A stretch of 61,893 nt of DNA. Origin: Bacteroidales bacterium. Lineage in GTDB: Bacteria > Bacteroidota > Bacteroidia > Bacteroidales > P3. Made by a program: the position numbers and the translations under genes. Positions 53,099-61,516 of the stretch are shown here, one piece after another. The stretch is from contig JAFRTM010000001.1 in the NCBI GenBank assembly GCA_017439185.1, positions 1 to 61,893 of the forward strand. Direction: 5' to 3'. The notes under the pieces were generated by a model. That model worked only from the letters and a program-made list of their open reading frames with translations. It had not been told where the DNA came from and did not search any database. Positions within the stretch are counted from its first letter, which is position 1. Each line of letters starts with the position of its first letter.

Positions 53099-53225
53099 TT
53101 TCATTTATGTTTCATTTATGTTTCATTTATGTTTCATTTATGTTTGATTTATGTTTGGTTTATGTTTGATTTATGTTTGATTTATGTTTGGTTTATGTTT
53201 GGTTTATGTTTGGTTTATGTTTGGA
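53099..53225 (+). repeat. Tandem array of 11 copies of an 11-bp unit
   Basis: Eleven consecutive 11-bp units, TTTSRTTTATG, from 53099 to 53219, then a partial TTTGGA. Four units read TTTCATTTATG, then TTTGATTTATG and TTTGGTTTATG variants mix. The ordered change from C to G variants indicates growth by local duplication. It lies about 150 bases upstream of the gyrA promoter. Confidence 0.97.
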
Positions 53226-53353
53226 TTTTTAAGTGTAAGGGGTGTCGGAATAGGGGAGTGCTCTCCCCTACCCTTTTCTGCTGCCTTTTGGTTTGTCCTG
53301 CCTTTTGGTTTAGGGTGTTTGTAGGGTGTTGATAACTTTTTTGGGGGCAATTG

Positions 53354-53384
53354 TTGTGCAATTGAAAAAAAGTTAGTACCTTTG
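53354..53384 (+). promoter_or_regulatory. Promoter of gyrA
   Basis: TTG at 53354-53356, 20-base spacer, TACCTTTG at 53377-53384. Confidence 0.78.
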
Positions 53385-53394
53385 TAAAATTAAT

Positions 53395-53410
53395 GTACGC
53401 GCGTACGCGC
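53395..53410. promoter_or_regulatory. Overlapping palindromes in the gyrA leader
   Basis: GTACGCGCGTAC (53395-53406) and GCGCGTACGCGC (53399-53410) are both perfect 12-base palindromes. They lie just after the expected transcription start, a position suited to an operator or a supercoiling-sensitive site. Identity unknown. Confidence 0.5.
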
Positions 53411-53449
53411 ATATATATAATTAGAATTCAATAATATAATATAAAGAAG

Positions 53450-56056
53450 ATGCTTGCAGAAAACGAAAAAATCACAAGAGTTGACATCGAAACTACGATG
53501 AAGACGGCGTATATAGACTACGCAATGAGTGTGATAGTGGCGAGGGCACTACCAGATGTGCGAGACGGTCTAAAGCCGGTACAGAGAAGGATTCTGTATT
53601 CAATGAACGAGAACGGAATCTATTACAACACGCCTACAAAGAAATGTGCCCGTATTGTTGGAGATACGATGGGTAAATACCACCCTCACGGGGATTCTTC
53701 GATCTATGGTGCACTGGCAAGAATGGCGCAACCTTGGGCGATGAGATATATGCTTATCGACTGGCAGGGTAACAACGGATCCATAGATGGTGACCCTCCA
53801 GCAGCTATGCGTTACACAGAGGCGAGAATGCAGAAGATTACCGATGAGATGTTGGCTGACATCAACGAGGACACTGTGGATATGACTCCTACATACGACA
53901 ACGAGAGTGTGGAGCCTACGGTGTTACCTACCAAGATTCCCAATCTGCTGGTAAACGGTTCCAATGGTATCGCTGTGGGTATGGCTACCAATATGCCTAC
54001 TCACAACTTGTCGGAGGTAATGGATGCATGTGTCGCCTATATCGACAATCCGGCTATAGAGGTGCCTGAACTTATGCAATATGTGAAAGCTCCGGATTTC
54101 CCCGGTGGTGGTACAATCTATGGCACCAAAGGTGTTGAAGAGGCTTATATGACTGGTAGGGGAAGCATAGTGTTAAGGGCAGATACTGAGATTGAGACTG
54201 ACGAGAAAGGAAGAAACCTGATTATCGCCTCCACTATTCCTTACGGTGTGAACAAGAGCGAGATGATCAAACGTCAGGCCCAACTGGTGAAGGAGGGTAA
54301 AATCGTTGGTATATCGGATATCAAGGACGAGAGTAACAAGGAAGGAATACGTGTGGTTTACCATCTGAAGAACGATGCTGTTCCCAATGTGGTGCTCAAC
54401 AAGCTGTTCCAGCAGAGTGAGTTGCAGTCGAGTTTCGCTGTAAACAACATTGCACTGGTCAAAGGACGCCCGATGTTGCTCAACCTGCGTGACTTGATAA
54501 GAAACTTCATCGAACACAGGGAGGATGTCGTTACAAGGCGTACCCAGTTTGAGATGGCAGAAGCCGAGAAGAGAGCCCATATACTGGCCGGTTTCTTGAA
54601 GGCTATTCCTATCATCCATGAGATTATCGACCTTATAGAGCACTCCAAGACTGCTGAAGATGCCCGTAACGGACTCAAAGAACGTTGGCAATTCAGCGAG
54701 GAACAGGCTAAAGCCATAGTTGATATGAGACTTGGACAGTTGACCGGTCTTGCCCGTGAGAAACTCCAGGACGAATATGACGAGAAGATGGCATTTATAG
54801 AGCGTTGCAGGGAGATATTGGGAGACCACTCGGTGCTGATGAGCGTTATCAAGAAAGAATGTGAAGAGATAAAAGAGAAATATGGTGACGAGCGCAGAAC
54901 CAAGATTTGCCAGGATGCAGTGAACTTCCGTGTGGAGGACACTATTCCTAACGATGAGGTGGTTATCACCATTTCGAAGGTGGGCTATATCAAGAGAACC
55001 CTGCTGAGTGAATATCGCACACAAACGCGTGGTGGTGTGGGTTCCAAAGGCACTTCGGTAAGAAACGAAGACTTTGTGGAGCATATCTTTATGGCGAACA
55101 ACCACAACTATCTGCTGCTCTTCACCGAGAGTGGAAGATGCTACTGGATGAGGGCATTCGAGATTCCCGAAGGGGAGAAAAACTCGAAGGGCAAGGCTAT
55201 ACTTAACCTCCTGAACATCGACCCCAACGACAAGATAAAGGCTTACGTGAAGGTTGACACACTGTCTGATCCCGAATACCTGGGCAGCCACTACATTGTG
55301 ATGTGCACCAAGAAGGGTATCGTGAAGAAGACTACGCTGGAGGCTTATTCCCGTCCAAGAGCCAATGGTATCATTGCAGTTGGAATACGTGAAGGAGACG
55401 AACTTATCAATGCCCAGTTGACCAATGGCACCAGCGAACTTCTCATTGCTTCGAGAAAGGGCAAGATGGTCCGTTGCAGTGAAGAAGAGTTCCGTGCACT
55501 TGGTCGTGGGGCATCAGGTGTTAAAGGTATTGCCCTCGATGGTGAAGATGATACAGTGATAGGTATGCTCTGTGTGAACAATGCCGATGAAGACATATTG
55601 GTGGTGTCCGAAAACGGTTTTGGCAAACGCTCGGCACTCAATGGTAAAGATGCCTACCGTTCCAGTCACCGTGGAGCTAAAGGTGTCAAGACTCTCCAAA
55701 TTACCGAGAAGACTGGCAACCTGATAGCCATAGCCAACGTCAATGATGATGAAGACCTGATGATCATCAAACGTTCGGGTGTAACCATAAGGTTGAAAGT
55801 CAGTGCCTTGAGAGTACTCGGACGCAACACCCAGGGTGTGAAACTGATAGAGATAAAGGGTAAAGACCGTATTGCTGCAATCACCAGGGTACCGGCATCT
55901 GAAGATGACGACCCAACAGATGAGAATGTGGTAACAACGGTTGCTCCAGAAGAGGGTTTAGAGGCTACAGAATCCACTGGTGAGGCTGTTGCTACCAATG
56001 ATACGGCACAGGAAAATGAGGGCAAAAATGAGGGTGAAAGCAATAAAAACGAGTAA
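53450..56056 (+). CDS. gyrA: DNA gyrase subunit A
   Basis: GyrA is the DNA-cutting subunit of gyrase. The 868-residue protein has the quinolone-region YHPHGDSSIYGALARMAQPW (S83, G87 in E. coli numbering, which coincides with the protein's own numbering), the catalytic Y122 in AAMRYTEAR, and the six-bladed C-terminal domain with QTRGGVGSKG as the GyrA-box equivalent (QRRGGRG in E. coli), ending in a long Glu/Asn-rich acidic tail. Presence of the box marks it as gyrase rather than ParC. The TPR gene follows after 68 bases. Confidence 0.95.
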   Translation: MLAENEKITRVDIETTMKTAYIDYAMSVIVARALPDVRDGLKPVQRRILYSMNENGIYYNTPTKKCARIVGDTMGKYHPHGDSSIYGALARMAQPWAMRYMLIDWQGNNGSIDGDPPAAMRYTEARMQKITDEMLADINEDTVDMTPTYDNESVEPTVLPTKIPNLLVNGSNGIAVGMATNMPTHNLSEVMDACVAYIDNPAIEVPELMQYVKAPDFPGGGTIYGTKGVEEAYMTGRGSIVLRADTEIETDEKGRNLIIASTIPYGVNKSEMIKRQAQLVKEGKIVGISDIKDESNKEGIRVVYHLKNDAVPNVVLNKLFQQSELQSSFAVNNIALVKGRPMLLNLRDLIRNFIEHREDVVTRRTQFEMAEAEKRAHILAGFLKAIPIIHEIIDLIEHSKTAEDARNGLKERWQFSEEQAKAIVDMRLGQLTGLAREKLQDEYDEKMAFIERCREILGDHSVLMSVIKKECEEIKEKYGDERRTKICQDAVNFRVEDTIPNDEVVITISKVGYIKRTLLSEYRTQTRGGVGSKGTSVRNEDFVEHIFMANNHNYLLLFTESGRCYWMRAFEIPEGEKNSKGKAILNLLNIDPNDKIKAYVKVDTLSDPEYLGSHYIVMCTKKGIVKKTTLEAYSRPRANGIIAVGIREGDELINAQLTNGTSELLIASRKGKMVRCSEEEFRALGRGASGVKGIALDGEDDTVIGMLCVNNADEDILVVSENGFGKRSALNGKDAYRSSHRGAKGVKTLQITEKTGNLIAIANVNDDEDLMIIKRSGVTIRLKVSALRVLGRNTQGVKLIEIKGKDRIAAITRVPASEDDDPTDENVVTTVAPEEGLEATESTGEAVATNDTAQENEGKNEGESNKNE

Positions 56057-56124
56057 TCGGGTACTAAATAGTTAGAAACGTAAAAGAAATAAAATACAGG
56101 AACACAACAAAAATCCATACAACT

Positions 56125-57342
56125 ATGAAAAAGTTAGTTTTGATTCTTGCAATGGCGACTCTCGGAGTTGCAACGGTAGCACAAACTCTCGAGGTTGAGA
56201 GTGCCGTACAGGATATGCGCAAAAAATACCTGAACAAGGCAAAAGCTTCCATCGATAAGGCATGTAACCACGACCAGACCAAGGAAGACGCCAAGACATG
56301 GTATTATAAAGGACTTATCTATTGCCAGATTGGTAACGAGACTGGCAACCCCAAGTCGAAATACAAGGATTTGGCTCCCGACTGGTGTGACCAGGCTTAC
56401 GATGCAGCATTGAAATGCCGTGAACTCGACAAGAACAACGAGTGGGCTGAGTCCAACAACACGGTGTTTGGATATGTAGGTGGAGAATACAGCAATCTCG
56501 CACTTGCAGCCTATAATGCACATGATTTCCAGAAATCGCTTGACTACTGTGAGAAGTCCATCACTGCCTTCGGATATATGGGCGACAAGAAACAGTCGGA
56601 CAATGCCTATTATATCGCTGGACTTTGTGCAGAACAGCTTCACGACAAGGATCTTGTAAAGAAATATTTCAGCACCCTGATGCGTCGTAAAACTGACAAA
56701 AAGAGTGTGTATGAGAAACTTTACAGCATGTATCTGGCCGACTCCAACAAGGCTGAGGCTACCAAGGTTGCGAACAACTACTATAAGTTCCACCCTGAAG
56801 ACTACAACTCGGCTCTTATGATGTCACGTGCTTACCGTATGAACGGCAACATAGAGAAGAGCAACGAGATGGTAAATGCAGCTCTCAACCAGACCAAGGA
56901 CAACCCACAAGTTTATTCGGCATTGCTTTGTGCAGCTGCCGAGATGCTTGTAGAAGGTAACGATTTTGAAGCAGCAGAAGCCAAATACAACGAGTCTTTG
57001 CAGCTGGTGAACAACCAGTTCCAGGCTAACTTCGGAATGGGAAGCATGTACTTCAACCGTGCTGTAGACAAGATCAATGCAGCAAATGATGTACCTTTCG
57101 ATGACGAGACTGGACTGGCTGAGAAACTCACCGAGGAGTCCAAGGTGTTCTTCGGCAAGGCTGAAAGTTATATGAAGGCGGCTGTAGCTTATATCGATGC
57201 TCTTCCCGAGGCACAACAACCGATGCAGAAGGCTAATCTTTACAACTGTCTCTCGGCGCTGAAGACTATCTATGCACGTTTGCAGAATGCAACTGAGTTG
57301 CCTGCTATAAACGCACGTTTGGAGGCTATTACCAAAGGTTGA
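56125..57342 (+). CDS. Exported tetratricopeptide-repeat protein
   Basis: The 405-residue protein has a signal peptide (KKLVLILAMATLGVATVAQ) and helical repeats of TPR type (TWYYKGLIYCQIGNETGNPKSKYK, YYIAGLCAEQLHDKDLVKKYFSTLM, FQANFGMGSMYFNRAVDKI). It probably acts in the periplasm as a scaffold. A TPR protein after gyrA is the usual order in Bacteroidales. Partner unknown. Confidence 0.87.
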   Translation: MKKLVLILAMATLGVATVAQTLEVESAVQDMRKKYLNKAKASIDKACNHDQTKEDAKTWYYKGLIYCQIGNETGNPKSKYKDLAPDWCDQAYDAALKCRELDKNNEWAESNNTVFGYVGGEYSNLALAAYNAHDFQKSLDYCEKSITAFGYMGDKKQSDNAYYIAGLCAEQLHDKDLVKKYFSTLMRRKTDKKSVYEKLYSMYLADSNKAEATKVANNYYKFHPEDYNSALMMSRAYRMNGNIEKSNEMVNAALNQTKDNPQVYSALLCAAAEMLVEGNDFEAAEAKYNESLQLVNNQFQANFGMGSMYFNRAVDKINAANDVPFDDETGLAEKLTEESKVFFGKAESYMKAAVAYIDALPEAQQPMQKANLYNCLSALKTIYARLQNATELPAINARLEAITKG

Positions 57343-57373
57343 TATAATAGCAATTTTATTTGTTACAGGACAT

Positions 57374-57409
57374 GGGGCTGCTCCTTTTGGAGTGGCCCTT
57401 CCCTTTTTT
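57374..57409 (+). terminator. Terminator after the gyrA-TPR unit
   Basis: GGGGCTGCTCC (57374-57384) and GGAGTGGCCC (57389-57398) form a stem with a TTTT loop and two non-Watson-Crick positions, followed by TTCCC and six T. Confidence 0.75.
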
Positions 57410-57490
57410 ATATGTTGATATGTTTGATGTTGATATGTGATCATGATATAGAATTCAACTTAGAACTTAGAAATTAAAACTTAGAACTAC
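57410..57490 (+). repeat. TTGATATGT and (reverse) AACTTAGAACTT spacer words
   Basis: First TATGTTGATATG/GTTGATATG words (as at 36104), then ACTTAGAACTTAG/AAACTTAGAAC, the reverse complement of the AGTTCTAAGTTTT family. Both families occur side by side here. Confidence 0.8.
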
Positions 57491-57631
57491 ATCTGGTGAC
57501 TAAATGAGTTACCACTCTCCTACCCTCCCCTGCCCTATCGGGACGTCTGAAATCCTTTGCTGTAGGGCGTTTTGGCTTAGTTTGGGCGATTCTTAACAAA
57601 AGTGTGTTGAAAATAAATGGCTCCCCCGGGC

Positions 57632-57660
57632 TTGCAAGAAAATAAATAGGTGTATTTTTG
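57632..57660 (+). promoter_or_regulatory. Promoter of clpC
   Basis: TTG at 57632-57634, 18-base spacer, TATTTTTG at 57653-57660. The leader to ATG 57682 would be only about 15 bases. No CtsR-type operator was recognised. Confidence 0.6.
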
Positions 57661-57681
57661 CAAGTTGAAACTATTGTATAT

Positions 57682-60279
57682 ATGGAAGCAAAACTGAGTG
57701 CAAATGTAAAGAAAGCCCTTGCCAACAGTCGCGACGAGGCTATAAGGCTGAAGAGTTCCTCGATAGGAGCAGAGCATATTTTCCTCGGTATCTTGAGGGA
57801 GAAGGAATGTTCGGCAGTGGAGTGTCTCAACTCACTTGATGTTGACCTTGCGGCACTGAAAAAACAGATAGAAAATGCCATAGGACAGCCTGATTCGGAT
57901 GTAAGGTACACCGATGAGAGTTCAATCCCCATGTTGCGTCAGACCGAGAAGGTGCTAAGGTTCAGCTTTCTTGAATCCACCAAGATGCACGCCCATGAGA
58001 TAAAGACGAAGCATTTGATACTGGGCATACTGCTGGAGGAGTCGAACATAGTGGCGAAGATGCTTGTGAAACTGGGCATCACCTACGAGAAATTCTATGA
58101 CCTGGTGAAATCTACCGACCGTGGTGAAGACCAGCTGGATTTTGAAGAGCTGGAACCCAATATTGACTTCAACGACCAGACAAGTGAAGATGACAATGAC
58201 GAGTCACCATACGATGACCCTGACCGCAAGAAGAATCCTTTCAAGACCAAGGCTGCAGACAACAAAACTCCTGCATTGGACAACTTTGGAAGAGACCTTA
58301 CAGAGATGGCCCGCAATGGTAAACTCGACCCCATTGTGGGCAGGGAGAAAGAACTCGAGAGGGTAGCCCAAATCCTTTCACGCAGGAAGAAAAACAACCC
58401 CATACTCATAGGAGAGCCCGGTGTGGGAAAATCCTCCATAGCAGAAGGTTTGGCTCTCAGAATAGTGGAAGGCAAGGTACCCATGACGCTGTACAACAAG
58501 AGGGTGATCACTCTTGATTTGGGCTCACTGGTTGCAGGCACCAAATACCGAGGACAGTTTGAAGAGAGGATGAAAGCTATCATCAACGAGTTGGCTGAAA
58601 ATCCCGACATCATCATATTTATAGACGAGATACACACCATAGTGGGAGCGGGCAGTGCAAGTGGATCGCTGGATGCGAGCAACATGTTCAAACCTGCACT
58701 TGCAAGGGGTGAGATACAGTGCATCGGGGCAACCACTCTCGATGAATACCGTCAATATATAGAAAAAGACGGAGCACTGGAGCGGAGGTTCCAAAAAGTG
58801 ATAATCGAGGCTACCACACCAGAGGAGACACTCGAGATATTGCAGAATATAAGGGGAAAGTACGAGGAGCACCACATAGTGCATTATACCGATGAGGCAT
58901 TGCAGTCGTGTGTTTCACTCTCGGAAAGATATATCACAGACCGCTTGTTGCCCGACAAGGCAATAGATGTGATGGATGAAGCTGGTGCAAGGGTAAGAAT
59001 ATCAAATGTGGCTGTACCACAGGAGCTGCTCGACATAGAACAGGAGATAGCCGACACTTCAGCGAAGAAGCACCAGTTGGTGCAAAGCAAGAAATATTCG
59101 GAGGTGGGACCCTACAGGGACAAACTCCGTGACCTTAACAACCAGATGGAGGATATGCGCTCAAAATGGCTTGAAGAACAGCGTCAAAACCGTCCTACTG
59201 TGGATTCCCAAAACATCAGCGAAGTGATAGCCATGATGACTGGAGTTCCGGTACAAAGGATAGCAGAAAACGAGAGTGCAAGACTCATACAGATGGAGAG
59301 CGAACTCCAAGGCAAGGTGATAGGTCAGAATGAAGCAATCAAGCAGATATCAAAGGCTATAAGACGTAACCGGGCAGGATTGAAAGATCCCAACAAACCG
59401 ATTGGGTCGTTTCTGTTTCTGGGGCCTACGGGTGTTGGAAAGACTTATCTCACGAAAGTGTTGGCCAAATATCTGTTCGATAGTGAGAATGCCATGATAA
59501 GGATTGACATGAGCGAATACATGGAGAAGTTTGCCACTTCTCGCCTTATCGGAGCACCTCCGGGATATGTGGGCTATGAAGAGGGTGGTCAACTTACAGA
59601 AAAAGTGAGGAGGAAACCTTATTCGATAGTGCTTTTGGACGAGATAGAGAAGGCTCATCCCGATGTGTTCAACATACTGCTGCAAGTGCTTGATGACGGA
59701 CAACTGACAGACGGTATGGGTCGCAGAGTGGATTTCAAGAACACCATCATCATCATGACCTCCAACATAGGGAGCCGACAACTAAAGGAATTCGGCACAG
59801 GAGTGGGTTTCTCCACCACTGCAAGAGAGAGGGAGAAAGAAGCACTACAGCGCGATGTAATAGAAAAAGCACTGAAAAAGACCTTTGCACCCGAGTTTCT
59901 GAACAGGATTGACGACATAGTGTATTTCAACTCCTTGGTGAGGGAGGACATCCACCGCATCATAAGTATAGAGCTGCAGGGACTTTTCCAACGTATCAAG
60001 GACATGGGTTTCTCGGTTGCCATAGACGAGAAGGCAAAAGATTTCATACTCAAGAAGGGATGGGACGAGCAATATGGTGCCAGACCCTTGAAGCGTGCTA
60101 TTCAACGTTATATAGAGGATGACTTGGCCGATGAAATCATAAAGTCGGACATACTCCCGGGCGACACTATAAACATCACCACCGAAGGTACAGAGCTTGA
60201 AGAGAAGATAAAGTTCGACATAGAGAAGGGCCAGACCTCAGAAGAGCTGGAGCAAGCGATGATGGAAGTGGAATGTTGA
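57682..60279 (+). CDS. clpC: ATP-dependent Clp protease ATP-binding subunit ClpC
   Basis: ClpC unfolds proteins for ClpP. From ATG 57682 it is 865 residues: double Clp N-domain (LSANVKKALANSRDEAIRLKS, SSIGAEHIFLGILRE), an acidic insert (about 155-180), AAA+ domain 1 with Walker A GEPGVGKS (244-251), a coiled middle domain (SKKYSEVGPYRDKLRDLNNQMEDM type), and AAA+ domain 2 with GPTGVGKT (about 580-587) and a C-terminal small domain. An upstream TTG (57658) overlaps the -7 element and is not used. Confidence 0.95.
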   Translation: MEAKLSANVKKALANSRDEAIRLKSSSIGAEHIFLGILREKECSAVECLNSLDVDLAALKKQIENAIGQPDSDVRYTDESSIPMLRQTEKVLRFSFLESTKMHAHEIKTKHLILGILLEESNIVAKMLVKLGITYEKFYDLVKSTDRGEDQLDFEELEPNIDFNDQTSEDDNDESPYDDPDRKKNPFKTKAADNKTPALDNFGRDLTEMARNGKLDPIVGREKELERVAQILSRRKKNNPILIGEPGVGKSSIAEGLALRIVEGKVPMTLYNKRVITLDLGSLVAGTKYRGQFEERMKAIINELAENPDIIIFIDEIHTIVGAGSASGSLDASNMFKPALARGEIQCIGATTLDEYRQYIEKDGALERRFQKVIIEATTPEETLEILQNIRGKYEEHHIVHYTDEALQSCVSLSERYITDRLLPDKAIDVMDEAGARVRISNVAVPQELLDIEQEIADTSAKKHQLVQSKKYSEVGPYRDKLRDLNNQMEDMRSKWLEEQRQNRPTVDSQNISEVIAMMTGVPVQRIAENESARLIQMESELQGKVIGQNEAIKQISKAIRRNRAGLKDPNKPIGSFLFLGPTGVGKTYLTKVLAKYLFDSENAMIRIDMSEYMEKFATSRLIGAPPGYVGYEEGGQLTEKVRRKPYSIVLLDEIEKAHPDVFNILLQVLDDGQLTDGMGRRVDFKNTIIIMTSNIGSRQLKEFGTGVGFSTTAREREKEALQRDVIEKALKKTFAPEFLNRIDDIVYFNSLVREDIHRIISIELQGLFQRIKDMGFSVAIDEKAKDFILKKGWDEQYGARPLKRAIQRYIEDDLADEIIKSDILPGDTINITTEGTELEEKIKFDIEKGQTSEELEQAMMEVEC

Positions 60280-60372
60280 TAAGTGGATATGTTGATAAGT
60301 GGATATGTTGAATGTGGATAAGTTGATATGTTTATCTGTTTATCTGTTGATAGGTGGAAACAACATATCAAC
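60280..60372 (+). repeat. TTGATAAGTGGATATG spacer words
   Basis: Repeats of GTTGATAAGTGGATAT, GTTGATATGTTTATCTG and their reverse AACATATCAAC directly follow the clpC stop. The two orientations can pair as a hairpin (GTTGATA near 60347, TATCAAC near 60366), which may act as the clpC terminator. Confidence 0.75.
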
Positions 60373-60415
60373 ATGTAGCATAACAACATACACTACTTGT
60401 ATCCCATAGGTTAGG

Positions 60416-60619
60416 CTACCGCCACGAGGTAGTGTCTCTCCGAGACACGGCTACTTCAGGTATGATATACCCCACACAAGAGGTGCTTGTTCACTTCGTT
60501 CTCAATCACTCTTGTATGGGGTTTACTCCATAAAGTCGTAGGCCTGCAAGCAGGCAGACTAAGATAATGTGCCTCCGGCACATGGATTGATAGCACCTAT
60601 AGTAGCTATAGTAGCTACT
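60416..60619. repeat. Cluster of six short inverted repeats (hairpins)
   Basis: Perfect or near-perfect stems in 204 bases: CTACC/GGTAG (60416-60432); GTGTCTC-TCC-GAGACAC (60432-60448); a 13-bp stem with one mismatch, CCCCACACAAGAG/CTCTTGTATGGGG (60470-60521); GCCTGC-AA-GCAGGC (60542-60555); ATGTGCC-TCC-GGCACAT (60567-60583); AGTAGCTA/TAGCTACT (60601-60619). No ORF. Possible REP/MITE-like element or attachment region; unidentified. Confidence 0.8.
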
Positions 60620-60765
60620 TCTGTCAACTTTTTCTACAAATAGCCCCCCCCCTACTATCGAACCTATAGATTATTCTCTTTAGCGTTCCATTTTGATGGT
60701 AGGGAGAGAATAACAGGTAGCTTTATAATACCCGATAGCAATGAAAACAACGAGAACCCATTTTT

Positions 60766-60948
60766 CTAATTCTCTTTGTTTTTGTTCATTTGCTTTTCTA
60801 CTATCTCCCTCATAGATTTGGCTTGAGCTATTGCTTCTTCTTTGGAGACTGAAGATCGCTTCTCTAAGGCTTTCTTCGATTTCTGAAGATATTGCCAAGT
60901 CCATTCGTTGAACGGATAATTCTGTGGCATTTGTTCATTTGTATTCAT
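60766..60948 (-). CDS. Small hypothetical protein, 60 aa
   Basis: MNTNEQMPQNYPFNEWTWQYLQ, then a Lys/Glu/Ala-rich helix to KQMNKNKEN. Hydrophilic, mostly helical, no signal peptide or known motif recognised. The composition looks protein-like (EWTWQYLQKSKKALE), more so than the overlapping frame at 60680-60904. No promoter or ribosome site is clear. Treat as a candidate only. Confidence 0.45.
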   Translation of the reverse strand: MNTNEQMPQNYPFNEWTWQYLQKSKKALEKRSSVSKEEAIAQAKSMREIVEKQMNKNKEN

Positions 60949-61036
60949 TTTTCTGCGATATTTTTTCTCCCAGTAGGTTTAATAAATGGTTTCCCTGAAT
61001 CCTTGTCCAGATAAATATCTTCAAGGTTGTTGGTAG

Positions 61037-61228
61037 TTAGTGTGGGGTGGGTGTAGTATGTTTTATTTTATCCACACTATATATAAATGAAATGAATAAA
61101 ATAAAGAAGATACTTATAATCACTGTATCAAGAAAGCTGTATGATTTGCATTTCCCAATGACGTCAGAATCATCGAATGGATCACCAGGCTCCCAATATA
61201 TTATTTTATCATCATTATATTTTGTCAT
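61037..61228 (-). CDS. Possible small single-span membrane protein, 63 aa
   Basis: A charged N-terminus (TKYNDDKIIYWEPGDPFDDSD) and one strong hydrophobic segment (TVIISIFFILFISFIYSV). A plus-strand frame of similar length overlaps it (61047-61235), so coding is uncertain; the minus frame reads more like a protein. No known family. Confidence 0.35.
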   Translation of the reverse strand: MTKYNDDKIIYWEPGDPFDDSDVIGKCKSYSFLDTVIISIFFILFISFIYSVDKIKHTTPTPH

Positions 61229-61508
61229 GTTGTAGTAACGTAATATCCTAATAATTATTGCATCAACTACAATTTTTCACTATGTAGTCTCAACCAGTGG
61301 AATGCAATCAGTGTGCCGAAGGTACACTACCTTGTATGATTTCTATAGTGGCTATAGTTTCTATAGGGTCTATTTATGGTCTATTTATGGTTCATTTAGG
61401 TTTTTGATTGTGGTCTTTTATAATATTAATTATAATATTATATTTAATATTATTAATCTTTTAAGTTTTTTTAACGTTTATTTTCTCTACTTTATAAAAA
61501 AAAGTTCG

Positions 61509-61516
61509 TATCTTTG
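61509..61516 (+). promoter_or_regulatory. -7 element upstream of the structured region
   Basis: TATCTTTG followed by CAAA, the same form as at purC, nrdD and kamA. No TTG at the right distance upstream (A/T-rich, like the kamA promoter). Confidence 0.6.

Noticed and set aside
53129-53332. Open frame of 67 codons across the 11-bp array (FMFGLCLVYVW-like)
   Set aside because: It is just the repeat translated; the period of 11 bp cycles through all three frames and there is no start signal.
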